The notes under the pieces were generated by a model, which was not told the DNA's origin, did not search any database, and saw only the letters and a list, made by a program, of their open reading frames with translations. From Rhodobacter sp. (GTDB taxonomy: Bacteria > Pseudomonadota > Alphaproteobacteria > Rhodobacterales > Rhodobacteraceae): DNA of 41,534 nucleotides. Shown here piece by piece: positions 23,937-33,600 of this stretch; positions within the stretch are counted from its first letter, which is position 1, and each line of letters begins with the position of its first letter. Position numbers and translations under genes: made by a program. Location: positions 1 to 41,534 of the forward strand of contig JAIXUH010000001.1 of NCBI GenBank assembly GCA_027484145.1, given 5' to 3'.

Positions 23937-24610
23937 GCGATACCCGTCAGCGCAGCCATGCGCGCATGGGCGGGAATAGTGCGAAGCTCAAGTGCGACGC
24001 TATGAATGGTCTCATTGCGGGCAAGGGTCAGTTTGTGCATCTGCGCCTCGGTCAGCGGTGCATCAAACAGGGTGCTGCGGATCAAGTCGCGTTCATCCTT
24101 GGTCAGCTTCAGGATTTCGGGCCCCTCGCTCCACTGCACACTCACAAGGGTCAGCGGCGCGATCCGGGCAAGGTCGGATTGTTCGACGACCAGAGTCAGG
24201 GTGCCCTCGGCCATGCGGCGGGCGGCCGCGATCCGTGTCAGCAATTGGCGCCCGCGCACGGCAAAAAGATCAAGCGCACGGTCGCAATCGACCTGCGGCA
24301 GGATCGACCCGCGCGCCGCCTTCGCGACGCGCAAAAAGCGCATCTCCACGGCGTAAACGACCAGCAGCATCAAAAGCGGCGCCTGCGAGATGGCAAGGGC
24401 ACTGTCCTGCCAGATCAGGGCCGCCACGGCAAAGGGCGAAAGTGCCGCGAAATACCGCAGCAATTCAACCTCGAAGATCAGCCGCGCCTTTAGCCGCCAG
24501 TCTCCTTCGGCACGCGGCCACACAAAGACCCGGCCCAGAAACCGGCGCGGCACCTGACGCAGTTCAAGCGCATTTTGGTTCGACAATGTGTCAGCGGTGA
24601 TGATGAACAT
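23933..24610 (-). CDS. Membrane protein of unknown function
   Basis: A 225-residue protein that I do not recognise. It has a charged N-terminus, two hydrophobic segments at about residues 53-68 (RYFAALSPFAVAALIW) and 75-92 (ISQAPLLMLLVVYAVEM), and then a helix-rich soluble part of about 130 residues with many Arg, Leu and Ala (VDCDRALDLFAVRGRQLLT, AAARRMAEGTLTLVVEQ). It is probably an inner-membrane protein with a cytoplasmic C-terminal domain. The start at 24610 is the first ATG after a GC-rich leader. Its 3-prime end overlaps the VWA gene by four bases on the opposite strand, so the two transcripts converge. It faces away from the binding-protein gene at 24765, and the 154-bp gap between them should hold two promoters. 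Confidence 0.75.
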   Translation of the reverse strand: MFIITADTLSNQNALELRQVPRRFLGRVFVWPRAEGDWRLKARLIFEVELLRYFAALSPFAVAALIWQDSALAISQAPLLMLLVVYAVEMRFLRVAKAARGSILPQVDCDRALDLFAVRGRQLLTRIAAARRMAEGTLTLVVEQSDLARIAPLTLVSVQWSEGPEILKLTKDERDLIRSTLFDAPLTEAQMHKLTLARNETIHSVALELRTIPAHARMAALTGIA

Positions 24611-24764
24611 GGGGCGAACCTAGCACGAGCAACGCCGCCGTCGACCGTGTCTGTCGCGGGGTGCAAGGGGCCTGGGAGGAGGAACTTCGATAAAACCTGA
24701 TCGATTATGCGGACGTTAAGCGTGCTGCTGTACACCCGGCGCACCGAAACAACGTGAGGTCAGC

Positions 24765-25904
24765 ATGAAACTCGCATCTTTTCTATCGGCTCTGATTTGT
24801 CTGGCCTCGCCTGTGATGGCGGGGCAGGGGGTGACGGACACCACGATCAGCTTTGCGCAGGTGGCCGCACTGGATGGTCCGGCAGCGGCGCTTGGAACCG
24901 GCATGCAACTGGGGGTGCGCGCGGCGTTCGAAGAGGCCAATCGTGCGGGCGGTGTCGCAGGCCGGATGCTGACGCTGGAGTCTTTCGATGACGGGTATGA
25001 ACCGGAACGGTCGGTCGAACATGTGTCGGCCATTCTGGCCGGTGATGCGCACCTTGGCCTGATCGGGCCCGTGGGCACACCGACAACGCAAGCCGCGCAA
25101 CCGCTGACCACCGAACACGCCTTTCCGGTGATCGGTCCCTTTACAGGCGCCGGTTTTCTGCGCTCCGCCGAACTGACCAATGTGTTCAACGTCCGCGCCT
25201 CTTATGATGCCGAGACAGAGCGCTGGATACAGTATCTTGCAGACATCAAGGGTCTGAAAAAGATCGCCATTCTGTATCAGGATGACGGGTTCGGCCGGGC
25301 GGGGCTGTCCGGTGTCACCAAGGCGCTGGAAAAGCGCGGCATGAAGCTGGTGGCCGAGGGCGTTTATGCGCGCAATACGACGGCGGTCAAGGCGGCCTTG
25401 CTGGACATCCGCCGATCCGAAGCCGAAGCGGTGGTCATGGTCGGGGCCTACAAGCCCGTGGCCGAGTTCATCCGCCTGTCGCGCAAACTCGACTTCAATC
25501 CGGTGTTCATGAACATCTCGTTCGTTGGTACGGACGCCCTGATTGCCGAACTTGGTGGTGACGGCGCCGGCGTCATCATCTCGCAGGTCGTCCCCTATCC
25601 GATGGATGCGACAGTGCCGCTGGTCGCAGAATATCAGGCGGCGCTGACGGCGTTGGACCCCGCCGCAACACCAGGGTTTGTCTCGCTTGAAGGCTACATC
25701 GCCGGGCGGCTTGCGATCGAGGCGCTGCGCAACAGTGGCCCCCATCTGACGCGTAACTCTTTCCTGATGGCGTTGCGCTCGTTGAGCAAGGTCGATCTGG
25801 GCGGCGTGGTGCTGGAGTATGGCGCCGGTGACAATCAGGGGATGGACGATGTCTTCATGACCGTCATCTCGCCCGAGGGGCAGATTCAGCCGTTCAGCGG
25901 CTGA
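24765..25904 (+). CDS. Periplasmic binding protein, branched-chain amino acid (LivK) type
   Basis: A 379-residue exported protein of the type I periplasmic binding fold. A signal peptide is evident (MKLASFLSALICLASPVMA, cleavage about residue 19-20). The mature part has the family features: ISFAQVAALDGPAAALGTGM at the start, a GLIGPVGTPTTQAA segment in the ligand site, and KKIAILYQDDGFG. ATG 24765 follows GTGAGG at good distance. LivK-type proteins bind amino acids, amides, urea or aromatic acids for ABC import. However, no permease or ATPase gene is adjacent. Instead a very large chemoreceptor follows 97 bp downstream, with a perfect hairpin between. The binding protein therefore probably feeds that receptor, as in two-part chemosensory systems; this is inference from context. 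Confidence 0.93.
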   Translation: MKLASFLSALICLASPVMAGQGVTDTTISFAQVAALDGPAAALGTGMQLGVRAAFEEANRAGGVAGRMLTLESFDDGYEPERSVEHVSAILAGDAHLGLIGPVGTPTTQAAQPLTTEHAFPVIGPFTGAGFLRSAELTNVFNVRASYDAETERWIQYLADIKGLKKIAILYQDDGFGRAGLSGVTKALEKRGMKLVAEGVYARNTTAVKAALLDIRRSEAEAVVMVGAYKPVAEFIRLSRKLDFNPVFMNISFVGTDALIAELGGDGAGVIISQVVPYPMDATVPLVAEYQAALTALDPAATPGFVSLEGYIAGRLAIEALRNSGPHLTRNSFLMALRSLSKVDLGGVVLEYGAGDNQGMDDVFMTVISPEGQIQPFSG

Positions 25905-25926
25905 CCATCCTGCCCGGTAGCAGGCC

Positions 25927-25952
25927 CGGGTTGCCTCATAGCAGGCAACCCG
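25927..25952 (+). promoter_or_regulatory. Intercistronic stem-loop
   Basis: CGGGTTGCCT (25927-25936), CATAGC, AGGCAACCCG (25943-25952): a perfect 10-bp stem between the binding-protein stop and the chemoreceptor start. There is no T-tract. Such hairpins often stabilise the upstream part of a message, allowing more binding protein than receptor to be made. Confidence 0.7.
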
Positions 25953-26001
25953 CGTGCAAATGGGTTTGCGACCTGTCGTGATCACGCAAGGGACATCCGC
26001 G

Positions 26002-28767
26002 ATGCGAATGATACTGAACCGCGCCTTTGGAAGCCTGTCTTTCAAGATCATCGGCCTGATGGGCGTCATGGGGTTGACCACGGCCGCCGCCGTTACCCTT
26101 GGGCTTCAGACCTTTCTGAAAACCTCAAGCCATGTGTCGGATCTGATTACGCAAGATGTGCAAGTGCTGGCCAACAGCAACATCGCCATGTCAGAACTGT
26201 CGCACCTGTCGGAAAACGTGGCCAAGGTGCTTGCCGCCGCGACCGACACCGAACTTCAAACAGCCGATGCGCTGATCACGGAAAACTTTATTCAGTTGCG
26301 GACGGATCTGCGCACCGTTCTGACGCCGGACCTCTCGGCGCAACTGGCGCGGATTCAAACCAGCGCCGCTGAAATGGTGGCGGCGCGCGGGCAGGAATTT
26401 GTCTTGCAAGACAGCATTTCCGCCAAGCTGACAGCCATTGACCAGACGGCAAATGACCTGGAGGTTGCGGTCGATGCGGGCAGTGACGCGGCCTATGCCG
26501 ACCTTCTGGTTGGCGGGCAGGCCACCGCCGATGCCGTGGCAAAGACCCTTGAAGGGCTGATTGCGCAAGATGTGGAACGTATTCAGGCGGCCTTGACCAC
26601 ACGGATTGAGGTGAATGCCCTGATCGGCGTGGTCCTGGGGCTGAGTGCCAAGCCTGATGAGGCGCGCATTGCCATTCTGACCGACCTTGCCCGTGCCTCG
26701 GTGAACCGTCTGGCCACGGTTCGCACAACGATCAGCGATCAGCCTGACAGCGCTGAACAGGCACGTGCCCTTGATGACATCTTGACGCGCATGGCCGCGA
26801 TTGTTGATGCGCCACAAACGGCAAATTTTCTGGGCAAAGCCTTGATTGCAGATATGCAAAGGATCGATGCCGCGCTGCTGGTCTGGCAGGACGATCTGCG
26901 CTTTACCCTTGAACTTTCTGCCATTGAGGCGGGCGAACAAAACAAGGCCGCAATCGAAACCCTGTTGGAAAAGCATGTCGAGCCTCTGCGCCAGCTTGCC
27001 CTTCTGGACGCCACCGCCCGCTCGGTTTCGGCAGCGGCCACCGCCGTCGCGCTGACGCGAAACCCTATTGACGCGGAACGCGCAACGGCGGCTTTGTCGG
27101 CCAATATCAGCGAACTGCAGGGGCTGATCCCCGGTGTCCCGGCGGATCTGCGCGAAAAGGCGGAAAGCTTTCTGCAGATGGGCGATGCCCAAACCGGCAT
27201 TGCCGCCGAACAGCTTGCGCTTTTGTCGGCCCGAGCCCGGGCCGAAGCTGTGTCCGGCGAGGTGGTCGATGCCGTTGGCACTTTGGCCGCGACGATGCGC
27301 GGTCTGGCCAAGTCGACCCTGACGTCGGTTGCAGATGGCGGTCGTGACCTGATGGCGCAGGCCGAGGCGTCGATCAACGCCCTGTGGTTGCTAGCCGCCC
27401 TGACGGGTGCCCTGATCGCGGGCGCGCCGGTGGTGGCATGGGTCTTTGTCATTGCGCCGATCCGCCGCGCAACGCGGGCCACTACCGGGCTGGCCGCTGG
27501 CAATCTTGCGGCGGCTGATGGATTGCGGTCCGGCGCCGGCGAGATCGGGGATCTTGGCAAAGCGCTGTTGGTCTTTCGCGATACGTTGCGCGCCAAGATC
27601 ACGCTGGAGGCCGAAGAACAGCGTGCCGCCGAGGCACGGCGAGCCCAGAGTGCCGCCGAAGCGCGCGCCGTTCAGGAGCGTGAGCGCCTAGAAGCGGTAC
27701 GGCTGGCCGAGGCAGAGCGGCATGAGCGCGAACGGGTTGCGGCTGCAGAGGCCGAGCGTCAGCGCCTGCGCCAGATTGCCGATGCCGAACGTCAGGCCCT
27801 GATGGATTTGCAGGATCAGATCGTGGCAACCTTGGCGCAAGCCTTGCGGCGCCTGTCTGAGGGCGACCTGACGGTCGAGATCGTTGATGCCTTTGCCGGT
27901 GGCCATGATAGCCTGCGGGTCGATTTCAACGTGGCGACGCGGGCCTTGCGCGATCTGGTGCAAGATATCCGTCGCATGGCAGAAAACATCGATGGCGAAA
28001 CAGGCGGCATTGCGGACGCTGCCGAAGAATTGTCGCGGCGCACGGAAAGCACGGCCGCGACGCTTGAAGAGTCCGCCGCGGCGCTCAGTGAGTTGACTTC
28101 GCTGGTGAAATCCACGGCGGCCCGGTCGCGTGAGGCGCGGCACGCAGTAGAAAACGCCACAGAAAAGGCAGATCAGGGCCGCGCGGCGGTGCAATCGGCC
28201 AAAGGGGCGATCGATGCGATTGCCCGCTCCTCCAGCCAGATTTCATCGATTGTCGAAATGATCGAGGGAATCGCCTTTCAGACCAACTTGCTGGCATTGA
28301 ATGCGGGGGTTGAGGCTGCCCGGGCCGGTGAGGCGGGGCGCGGGTTTGCAGTGGTCGCCTCGGAAGTCAGGGCCCTGTCTCAACGCACGACCGAGGCTGC
28401 GCGCGATATTTCGGCGCTGATCGCGCAAAGCGCACAAGAGGTGCAGCGCGGGGTGCATGTTGTTGGCGATGTTGACCTGTCGCTGTCCGAGATTGGCGAG
28501 GCGGTTGAGCGCTTGACGCAAACCATCCGGGCGATTTCTGCCGCAAGTGAGGAACAGGCGTCGGGATTAACGGAAATTGACAGCGCGGTCAGCCAGTTGG
28601 ATCAGAACACGCAAAGCAACGCAGCAATTTCGGAGGAGGTGACGGCAAGCGGCCAGACTTTGCGCCAGCAAGTCTCGGCCCTGCGGGATCAACTGATGTT
28701 GTTCCGGGTCGAGGCTGGCCGTCAGGCCCGGTCCGCCGGGCAATGGCAAGAATTGCGGACAGCTTGA
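26002..28767 (+). CDS. Methyl-accepting chemotaxis protein
   Basis: A 921-residue chemoreceptor, much longer than the usual 500-650. ATG 26002 follows AAGGGA at correct distance; the open frame reaches back to 25954. The first membrane segment is about 14-36. A periplasmic region of about 420 helical residues follows, roughly twice the usual size. The second membrane segment is about 460-483. HAMP lies at about 484-535, then an Ala/Glu/Arg-rich helix (about 534-600) and a second HAMP-like segment (RRLSEGDLTVEIVDAF, about 613-663). The signalling domain is at about 665-890. Its tip reads EGIAFQTNLLALNAGVEAAR, with Gly where most receptors have Ala (NAAVEAAR), then GEAGRGFAVVASEVRALSQR, which binds CheA and CheW. 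No pentapeptide tether for CheR is seen. It is paired with the upstream binding protein; no other che genes are in the window. Confidence 0.95.
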   Translation: MRMILNRAFGSLSFKIIGLMGVMGLTTAAAVTLGLQTFLKTSSHVSDLITQDVQVLANSNIAMSELSHLSENVAKVLAAATDTELQTADALITENFIQLRTDLRTVLTPDLSAQLARIQTSAAEMVAARGQEFVLQDSISAKLTAIDQTANDLEVAVDAGSDAAYADLLVGGQATADAVAKTLEGLIAQDVERIQAALTTRIEVNALIGVVLGLSAKPDEARIAILTDLARASVNRLATVRTTISDQPDSAEQARALDDILTRMAAIVDAPQTANFLGKALIADMQRIDAALLVWQDDLRFTLELSAIEAGEQNKAAIETLLEKHVEPLRQLALLDATARSVSAAATAVALTRNPIDAERATAALSANISELQGLIPGVPADLREKAESFLQMGDAQTGIAAEQLALLSARARAEAVSGEVVDAVGTLAATMRGLAKSTLTSVADGGRDLMAQAEASINALWLLAALTGALIAGAPVVAWVFVIAPIRRATRATTGLAAGNLAAADGLRSGAGEIGDLGKALLVFRDTLRAKITLEAEEQRAAEARRAQSAAEARAVQERERLEAVRLAEAERHERERVAAAEAERQRLRQIADAERQALMDLQDQIVATLAQALRRLSEGDLTVEIVDAFAGGHDSLRVDFNVATRALRDLVQDIRRMAENIDGETGGIADAAEELSRRTESTAATLEESAAALSELTSLVKSTAARSREARHAVENATEKADQGRAAVQSAKGAIDAIARSSSQISSIVEMIEGIAFQTNLLALNAGVEAARAGEAGRGFAVVASEVRALSQRTTEAARDISALIAQSAQEVQRGVHVVGDVDLSLSEIGEAVERLTQTIRAISAASEEQASGLTEIDSAVSQLDQNTQSNAAISEEVTASGQTLRQQVSALRDQLMLFRVEAGRQARSAGQWQELRTA

Positions 28768-29216
28768 ACCGCCACTGAGACGCCGCAGAAAACGAGGCAA
28801 AACGCGTCATGTGTCGGGTTTGATTGCGTCAGCATTGCTGAAGTGTTTTAGGGCTATGCTCTCTTCTTTGGTCAGCTGAACAGGGCCATTGCTGAGGTGT
28901 GGATCAATCATCCGGGGGGCGTTTTATCCTGCAGCGCATGATCCGATGTGCAGCTTTACTGCTTCCGTTGTCAAACGGGCTGCAATTCAGGGGCATAGCG
29001 AAGGTGTCATGGTAGTGACATGCCTTTGTCACTGTTTCGGATCGGCCATTGGCGCAGTACATGCGGAGAACATGGCGCTTGCCTCAACGAATCCTGCTTT
29101 TTCACTGTCTCGTTTGGCCTGCACTTTGCGTGTGACCTTGGTGCGTGGAAGAGCGGGCCGAGGCCCTTTCCGTCGCCTTTAGGGCGTCCTCTTGTTTGGT
29201 CTGGCGTGTTCACCCC

Positions 29217-29240
29217 TTCGGGTGCGACCCGGATTTTTTT
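29217..29240 (+). terminator. Rho-independent terminator
   Basis: TTCGGGT (29217-29223), GCG, ACCCGGA (29227-29233) pair with one G-T wobble, and are followed at once by seven T residues (29234-29240). An alternative stem CACCC/GGGTG (29211-29215 with 29220-29224) overlaps it. It does not belong to a recognised gene. Confidence 0.75.
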
Positions 29241-29418
29241 GGTGAATTCATATATGCTTGATGGCGTTTCTTCACGTTAGTGCATCTCTGGCTTGCGACA
29301 AAATGCGGTCGCGCCGCGCCCACCTGACATTTTACCGCAGCACATCCGGCGCAGGCCATAAAATCAGCGGGTTGCCCGAACTTCGCGCGGAACCGGCGCG
29401 GTTCTTTGCACAAAAACA

Positions 29419-29448
29419 TTGACAGAACAGCCTCTTCAAAGGTGTTAT
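29419..29448 (+). promoter_or_regulatory. Predicted sigma-70-like promoter of the giant gene
   Basis: A consensus -35 TTGACA (29419-29424) is followed after 18 bp by TGTTAT (29443-29448), four of six matches to the -10 consensus. The start of transcription would fall near 29455, giving a 5-prime leader of about 60 bases before ATG 29516. Confidence 0.6.
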
Positions 29449-29515
29449 TCTGCCAATTGCGGCGAATTTTTGGCCGTCACTTGCATTTGTTACATAGCTT
29501 AGGGGAAGACCCAAA

Positions 29516-30676
29516 ATGACCGTCGAGCTTACTTCGGATGTCATCGCCAGCATTTTTACTGATGGCAATCAGCAGGATATCGAACTTAGCACATTGCCGG
29601 GCGGCGGCTTCGTCGCGGTCTGGACCTCGAGCGCGCAGAACGGTTCGGGGCTTGGACTGGTGGGCCAAGTTTACAATGCCTTCGGGCAGCGAATCGGCGG
29701 TGAGTTTCAGGTCGAGACCTCGACACTCGGAAATCAGTCCGATCATTCGGTGACAGGCCTGACGGGCGGCGGCTTTGTCGTCAGCTGGCGCAACACAACC
29801 ACCAATGACATCCGCACCCAGATGTTCGACGCCTCTGGCGCACCTGTTGGCACCGAGCGTGTAACGAACACCGAAACCTTTTCCACCCAACAAGGGCCAT
29901 CGGTTGTCGCCTTGCCGGACGGTGGTTTCACCCTGGCGTGGACGTCCTATAACGACGAAACCTTTACGCAGGATATCCGCGCGCAGCGCTTCAATGCCTC
30001 GGGGACGCCGGTCGGCGTCGAGCGGACGCTGAACATTACGACGACGGGCGAGCAGACTGCCGTTGACCTGTCGCCGCTTGGAACCGGCTACGTCGCGGTC
30101 TGGGCATCAACCGGCAATGCGGGCGTGATCCGGGGGCGGTTGCTGAACGCAGACGGAACCTCGGCCGAGGCGGAATTTGCCGTGGGATCGAACACGGCCA
30201 TCGGCGGGTCTGATCCACAGGTTGTCACCCTGACCGGCGGGCGGTTTGTCGTGGTCTGGACGGGCGACACGGGTGATGGCAGTGCCACTGCGATCAACGC
30301 CCGCCTGTTCGAGGCGAACGGTACCCCGGTGGGTAACCAGTTCGTTGTGAACGTGTCGACGCTGAACAACCAGAACCAGCCTTCGGTTGCGGCAACGCCG
30401 GATGGCGGCTTTTTTGTCAGCTATTACTCCGACACGTCAGGGGGCACCTCGACCTTCGATCTGATGGGCCGGCGGTTCGACGCCAATGGCGCACCCGATG
30501 CCGAGGGTGAGATCCAGATTACCGACAGCGTCAGTTTTTCCCCGAACCAGCCCTCTGTGGTCGTGCTGCCGAACGGTTTGATCATTGTCGGGCATGACGT
30601 TTATCAATCGACCACCAATGATGGAAACGTTCTGATCTCGGTGCTGGCACCGTCGGCGGGTGCCGTTGTGCTGCCC
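29516..30676 (+). repeat. Giant protein: seven-repeat block 1
   Basis: Seven repeats recognised by GGGFVAVW, GGGFVVSW, GGFTLAW, GTGYVAVW, GGRFVVVW, GGFFVSYY and NGLIIVGH. This block forms the N-terminus of the protein and follows no linker module. Confidence 0.8.
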
Positions 30677-33600
30677 GTGTCGCCTGTGGTTGATGGCCTG
30701 CGCGACACCCTTAACCTGACCGAGACACAGATCAATGCGGGCGCGGTGTTGCTGGATCTGGGCGTCGCCGTTTCGGATGCGGACAGCGCCAATTTCGGCG
30801 GTGGACGGCTGGTCTTGCAGCGCGTGACGGCGGAAGGCGATTTTGAAGGTGCTGGTCAGCTGTTCAGCGACATTCTGGGCGTTCAGAACCAAGGCATAGG
30901 GGCCGGCCAGATCGGTGTGGCGGGCACCACCGTCAGTTTTGGCAACGTGACCATTGGCACGATCACCAGCAACGGGACGAACGGGGCCGATCTGGTGATT
31001 TCCCTGACGGCGGCCGCAACCTCGGCGGCAGTCGAAGCCCTGATCGAGGCGTTGACCTATCGCAGCAACAGTAACGATCCTGACAGTCAGGTCGAACTGG
31101 CCTTGCTGTTGCAAGACGGGGCGGGCGGGTCGTCGGCGCCACAAACCATCACCATCAACATTACACCCGAAGAAGATGCCCTGTCGCCCTTGGGCGATGA
31201 CGCCGAACTGGTGAACACCACGCAGGTCTCGGGGCAACAGTTTTCGTCGGTGGTGGGGTTGCCGGGCGGCGGCTGGGTTGTGGTCTGGCGGTCCGAACTG
31301 CAGGATGGCGCATCCGGCGGCATCTTCGGACAGCGCTATGACGCCAGCGGCGCGATGGTCGGGCCGGAATTCATTGTCAACTCCGTCACAGCCGGCACGC
31401 AAACCTCCCCGTCGATTGCAGCCATCACGTCGGGCGCGAATGCGGGCGGCTTTGTCGTGGTCTGGGATGGACCCGTCCGCTTTGCCGGCGACAGCGAGGT
31501 TCACGGGCAAATATTTACAGCCACTGGGCAGCCGGTGGGGAGCGAATTCGCCATTGGCAGTGGCGCAAACTTCTTCAGTCAATCCGTGCCGCAGGTCACC
31601 ACCTTGGCCAACGGCGGCTTTGTCGTTGCCTACAGCGTGTTCAACAATACCACGGGCCTGACTTCGGTGCAGGCGCAATTCTACACCGCAGCCGGCGTGG
31701 CCAGCGGTGCCCCCATCATCGTCGACACCAACGTGCAAAGCGGCAACCCTGTGATCGACATCACAGTGCTGTCGAACCAGAATATCGTTTTTGCGTGGGA
31801 TGATTTTTCGGCCCCCACAAACGCGCCTGATGTGCGGTTTGCCATCTATTCGCCCGCGGGCGTGCAGCAGGGCACAACGGGAACCGTTGAGAGCGGTAAC
31901 TTGACCGGCACCCAGAATGACGCCTCGGTGGCGGCGCTGACGGGTGGCGGTTTTGTCATCGTCTGGACTGACGGGTCGGGGGACGCGTCAAGTACGGGCA
32001 TCTTCGGGCAAATGTTCACGGCGGCGGGTGTGCCGACGGCGGGGCGTTTCCTTGTCAATGAAACCACAGGCGGCACGCAGACCGAACCTTCCGTTGTCGC
32101 ACTGGCCGATGGTGGATTCATTGTTGCGTGGGAAGGGCAGGGCCCGACCGGCGCATACGGGATTCTGATCCAGTCTTATGCCGCTGACGGCAGCCGCGTG
32201 GATGGTGAGACGCAGTTCATGCTGGTGCCGTCAGGTTCGGTGCAGGACGTCAGTCTGGCGCGTCTTGCCAATGGCGATGTGATCGTGACCGCAACCGTCA
32301 ATTCCACTGCATTTGACTCGGACGGCGCGGGTATTGTTCAACGCATTGTCGGCACGTCCAGCAATTATGCTTTGCCGGAAAACGAACCCGTCATTTCGGG
32401 GTTCTCCTCGACCCGCAGCTTGACCGAGGCTGAACTGAACGCGGGCGCGGTGCTTTTGGATGCAGATGGCCGTGTGTCGGTCAGCGATCTGGATTCGGCC
32501 AATTTCGCGGGCGGTCGGCTGGAATTGACGCGGGTGATCGCTCCCGACGCGTCGAACCTGTTTGCTGCGCCCGATGGCACCACGCAGGATATCTATGGCA
32601 TTCGCAACCAAGGCGTTGCGGCAGGGCAGGTCGGTGTGTCCGGGGCCAACGTGACCTTCGGCGGCACGGTCATCGGCACCTTTGCGACCGATGCCGCTGG
32701 TCTGGTGGTGACCTTCAACGCCTCGGCCACATCGGCCGCGGTCGAGGCGGTTTTGGGCAACCTGACCTATTTCAACCTGTCCGATGATCCGCGCGCCACG
32801 CGCGATGTCCGCCTGACGCTGACCGATGGCGACGGCGGGCAATCTGCCCCGCAACTGGTGACAATCACCATCGCCCCCGAGGCCGAGATTCCGGTCTTTG
32901 CCACCGATGAGCGGCTGGTGAACACGGCGACCGAGAGCTCACAAAGCCTGGCCATCGTTTCGGCACTGACAACGGGCGGATATGTCGTTGTCTGGACGTC
33001 ATCCGATCAGGATGCCGCATCCACCAACGGCATTTATGCACAGCGCTATGGAGCCGATGGCCTGCGCGTGGGCGAGGAGTTCCGCGTCAACGCAACAACG
33101 GCAGGCACCCAGAGGGCCCTTGATGCGGTTGGGCTGCCGGGCGGCGGCTTTGTCGTCGTGTTCAGTGCCCCCCCCAACGGGCTGTCTGAAACCTTGCGCG
33201 GACAGATCTTCGATGCCTCGGGCAATCCGTCCGGGGCGGAATTCGTGATCGAAGGGCTTGACAGCTTCAGTGGGGTCAGGGCGCAGGTCATCGCCTTGTC
33301 TGGCGGTGGTTTCGGGGTCGTTTACAACGCCGTATCGCAGGCAACGTTTACAGCTGATGTGTTTTATCAGGCCTTTACGTCCGCAGGCGTACGCGTCGGG
33401 GCCGAGGTGACGGTGTCAACCGACCTTGGCTTTTCCAACGATCCTCCGCAGGTGGCGCAACTGTCAAACGGCAATATCGTGGTTGCCTGGACAAGGTTTG
33501 ACAATGCTGGTGCCGATTTCGGGGTTGCTGCGCAGATCTTGAACGCTGCGGGCGGTCTGGTTGGCGGGCCGATTGCCGTCAATTCGGTCTTTGTCGGTTC

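Larger units (their letters stand above)
28768..29515. other. Long intergenic region with terminator and promoter
   Basis: About 750 bp, less GC-rich than its surroundings, between the chemoreceptor and the giant gene. No open frame here has a ribosome site or known relatives. It contains an intrinsic terminator at 29217-29240 on the plus strand, 450 bp beyond the last stop codon. It also has a TGTCA/TGACA inverted repeat (29005-29009 and 29016-29020) and the promoter of the giant gene from 29419. The position of the terminator suggests a small RNA or a long 3-prime leader-type transcript in 28768-29216. Confidence 0.55.

Noticed and set aside
28889-29280. Small plus-strand frames (28889-29182 and 29020-29280) in the long intergenic region
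   Set aside because: No ribosome binding sites and no recognisable product; one runs through the intrinsic terminator.
30437-31738. Minus-strand frame of 433 codons within the giant gene
   Set aside because: Antisense shadow, same reasoning as the other antisense frames.
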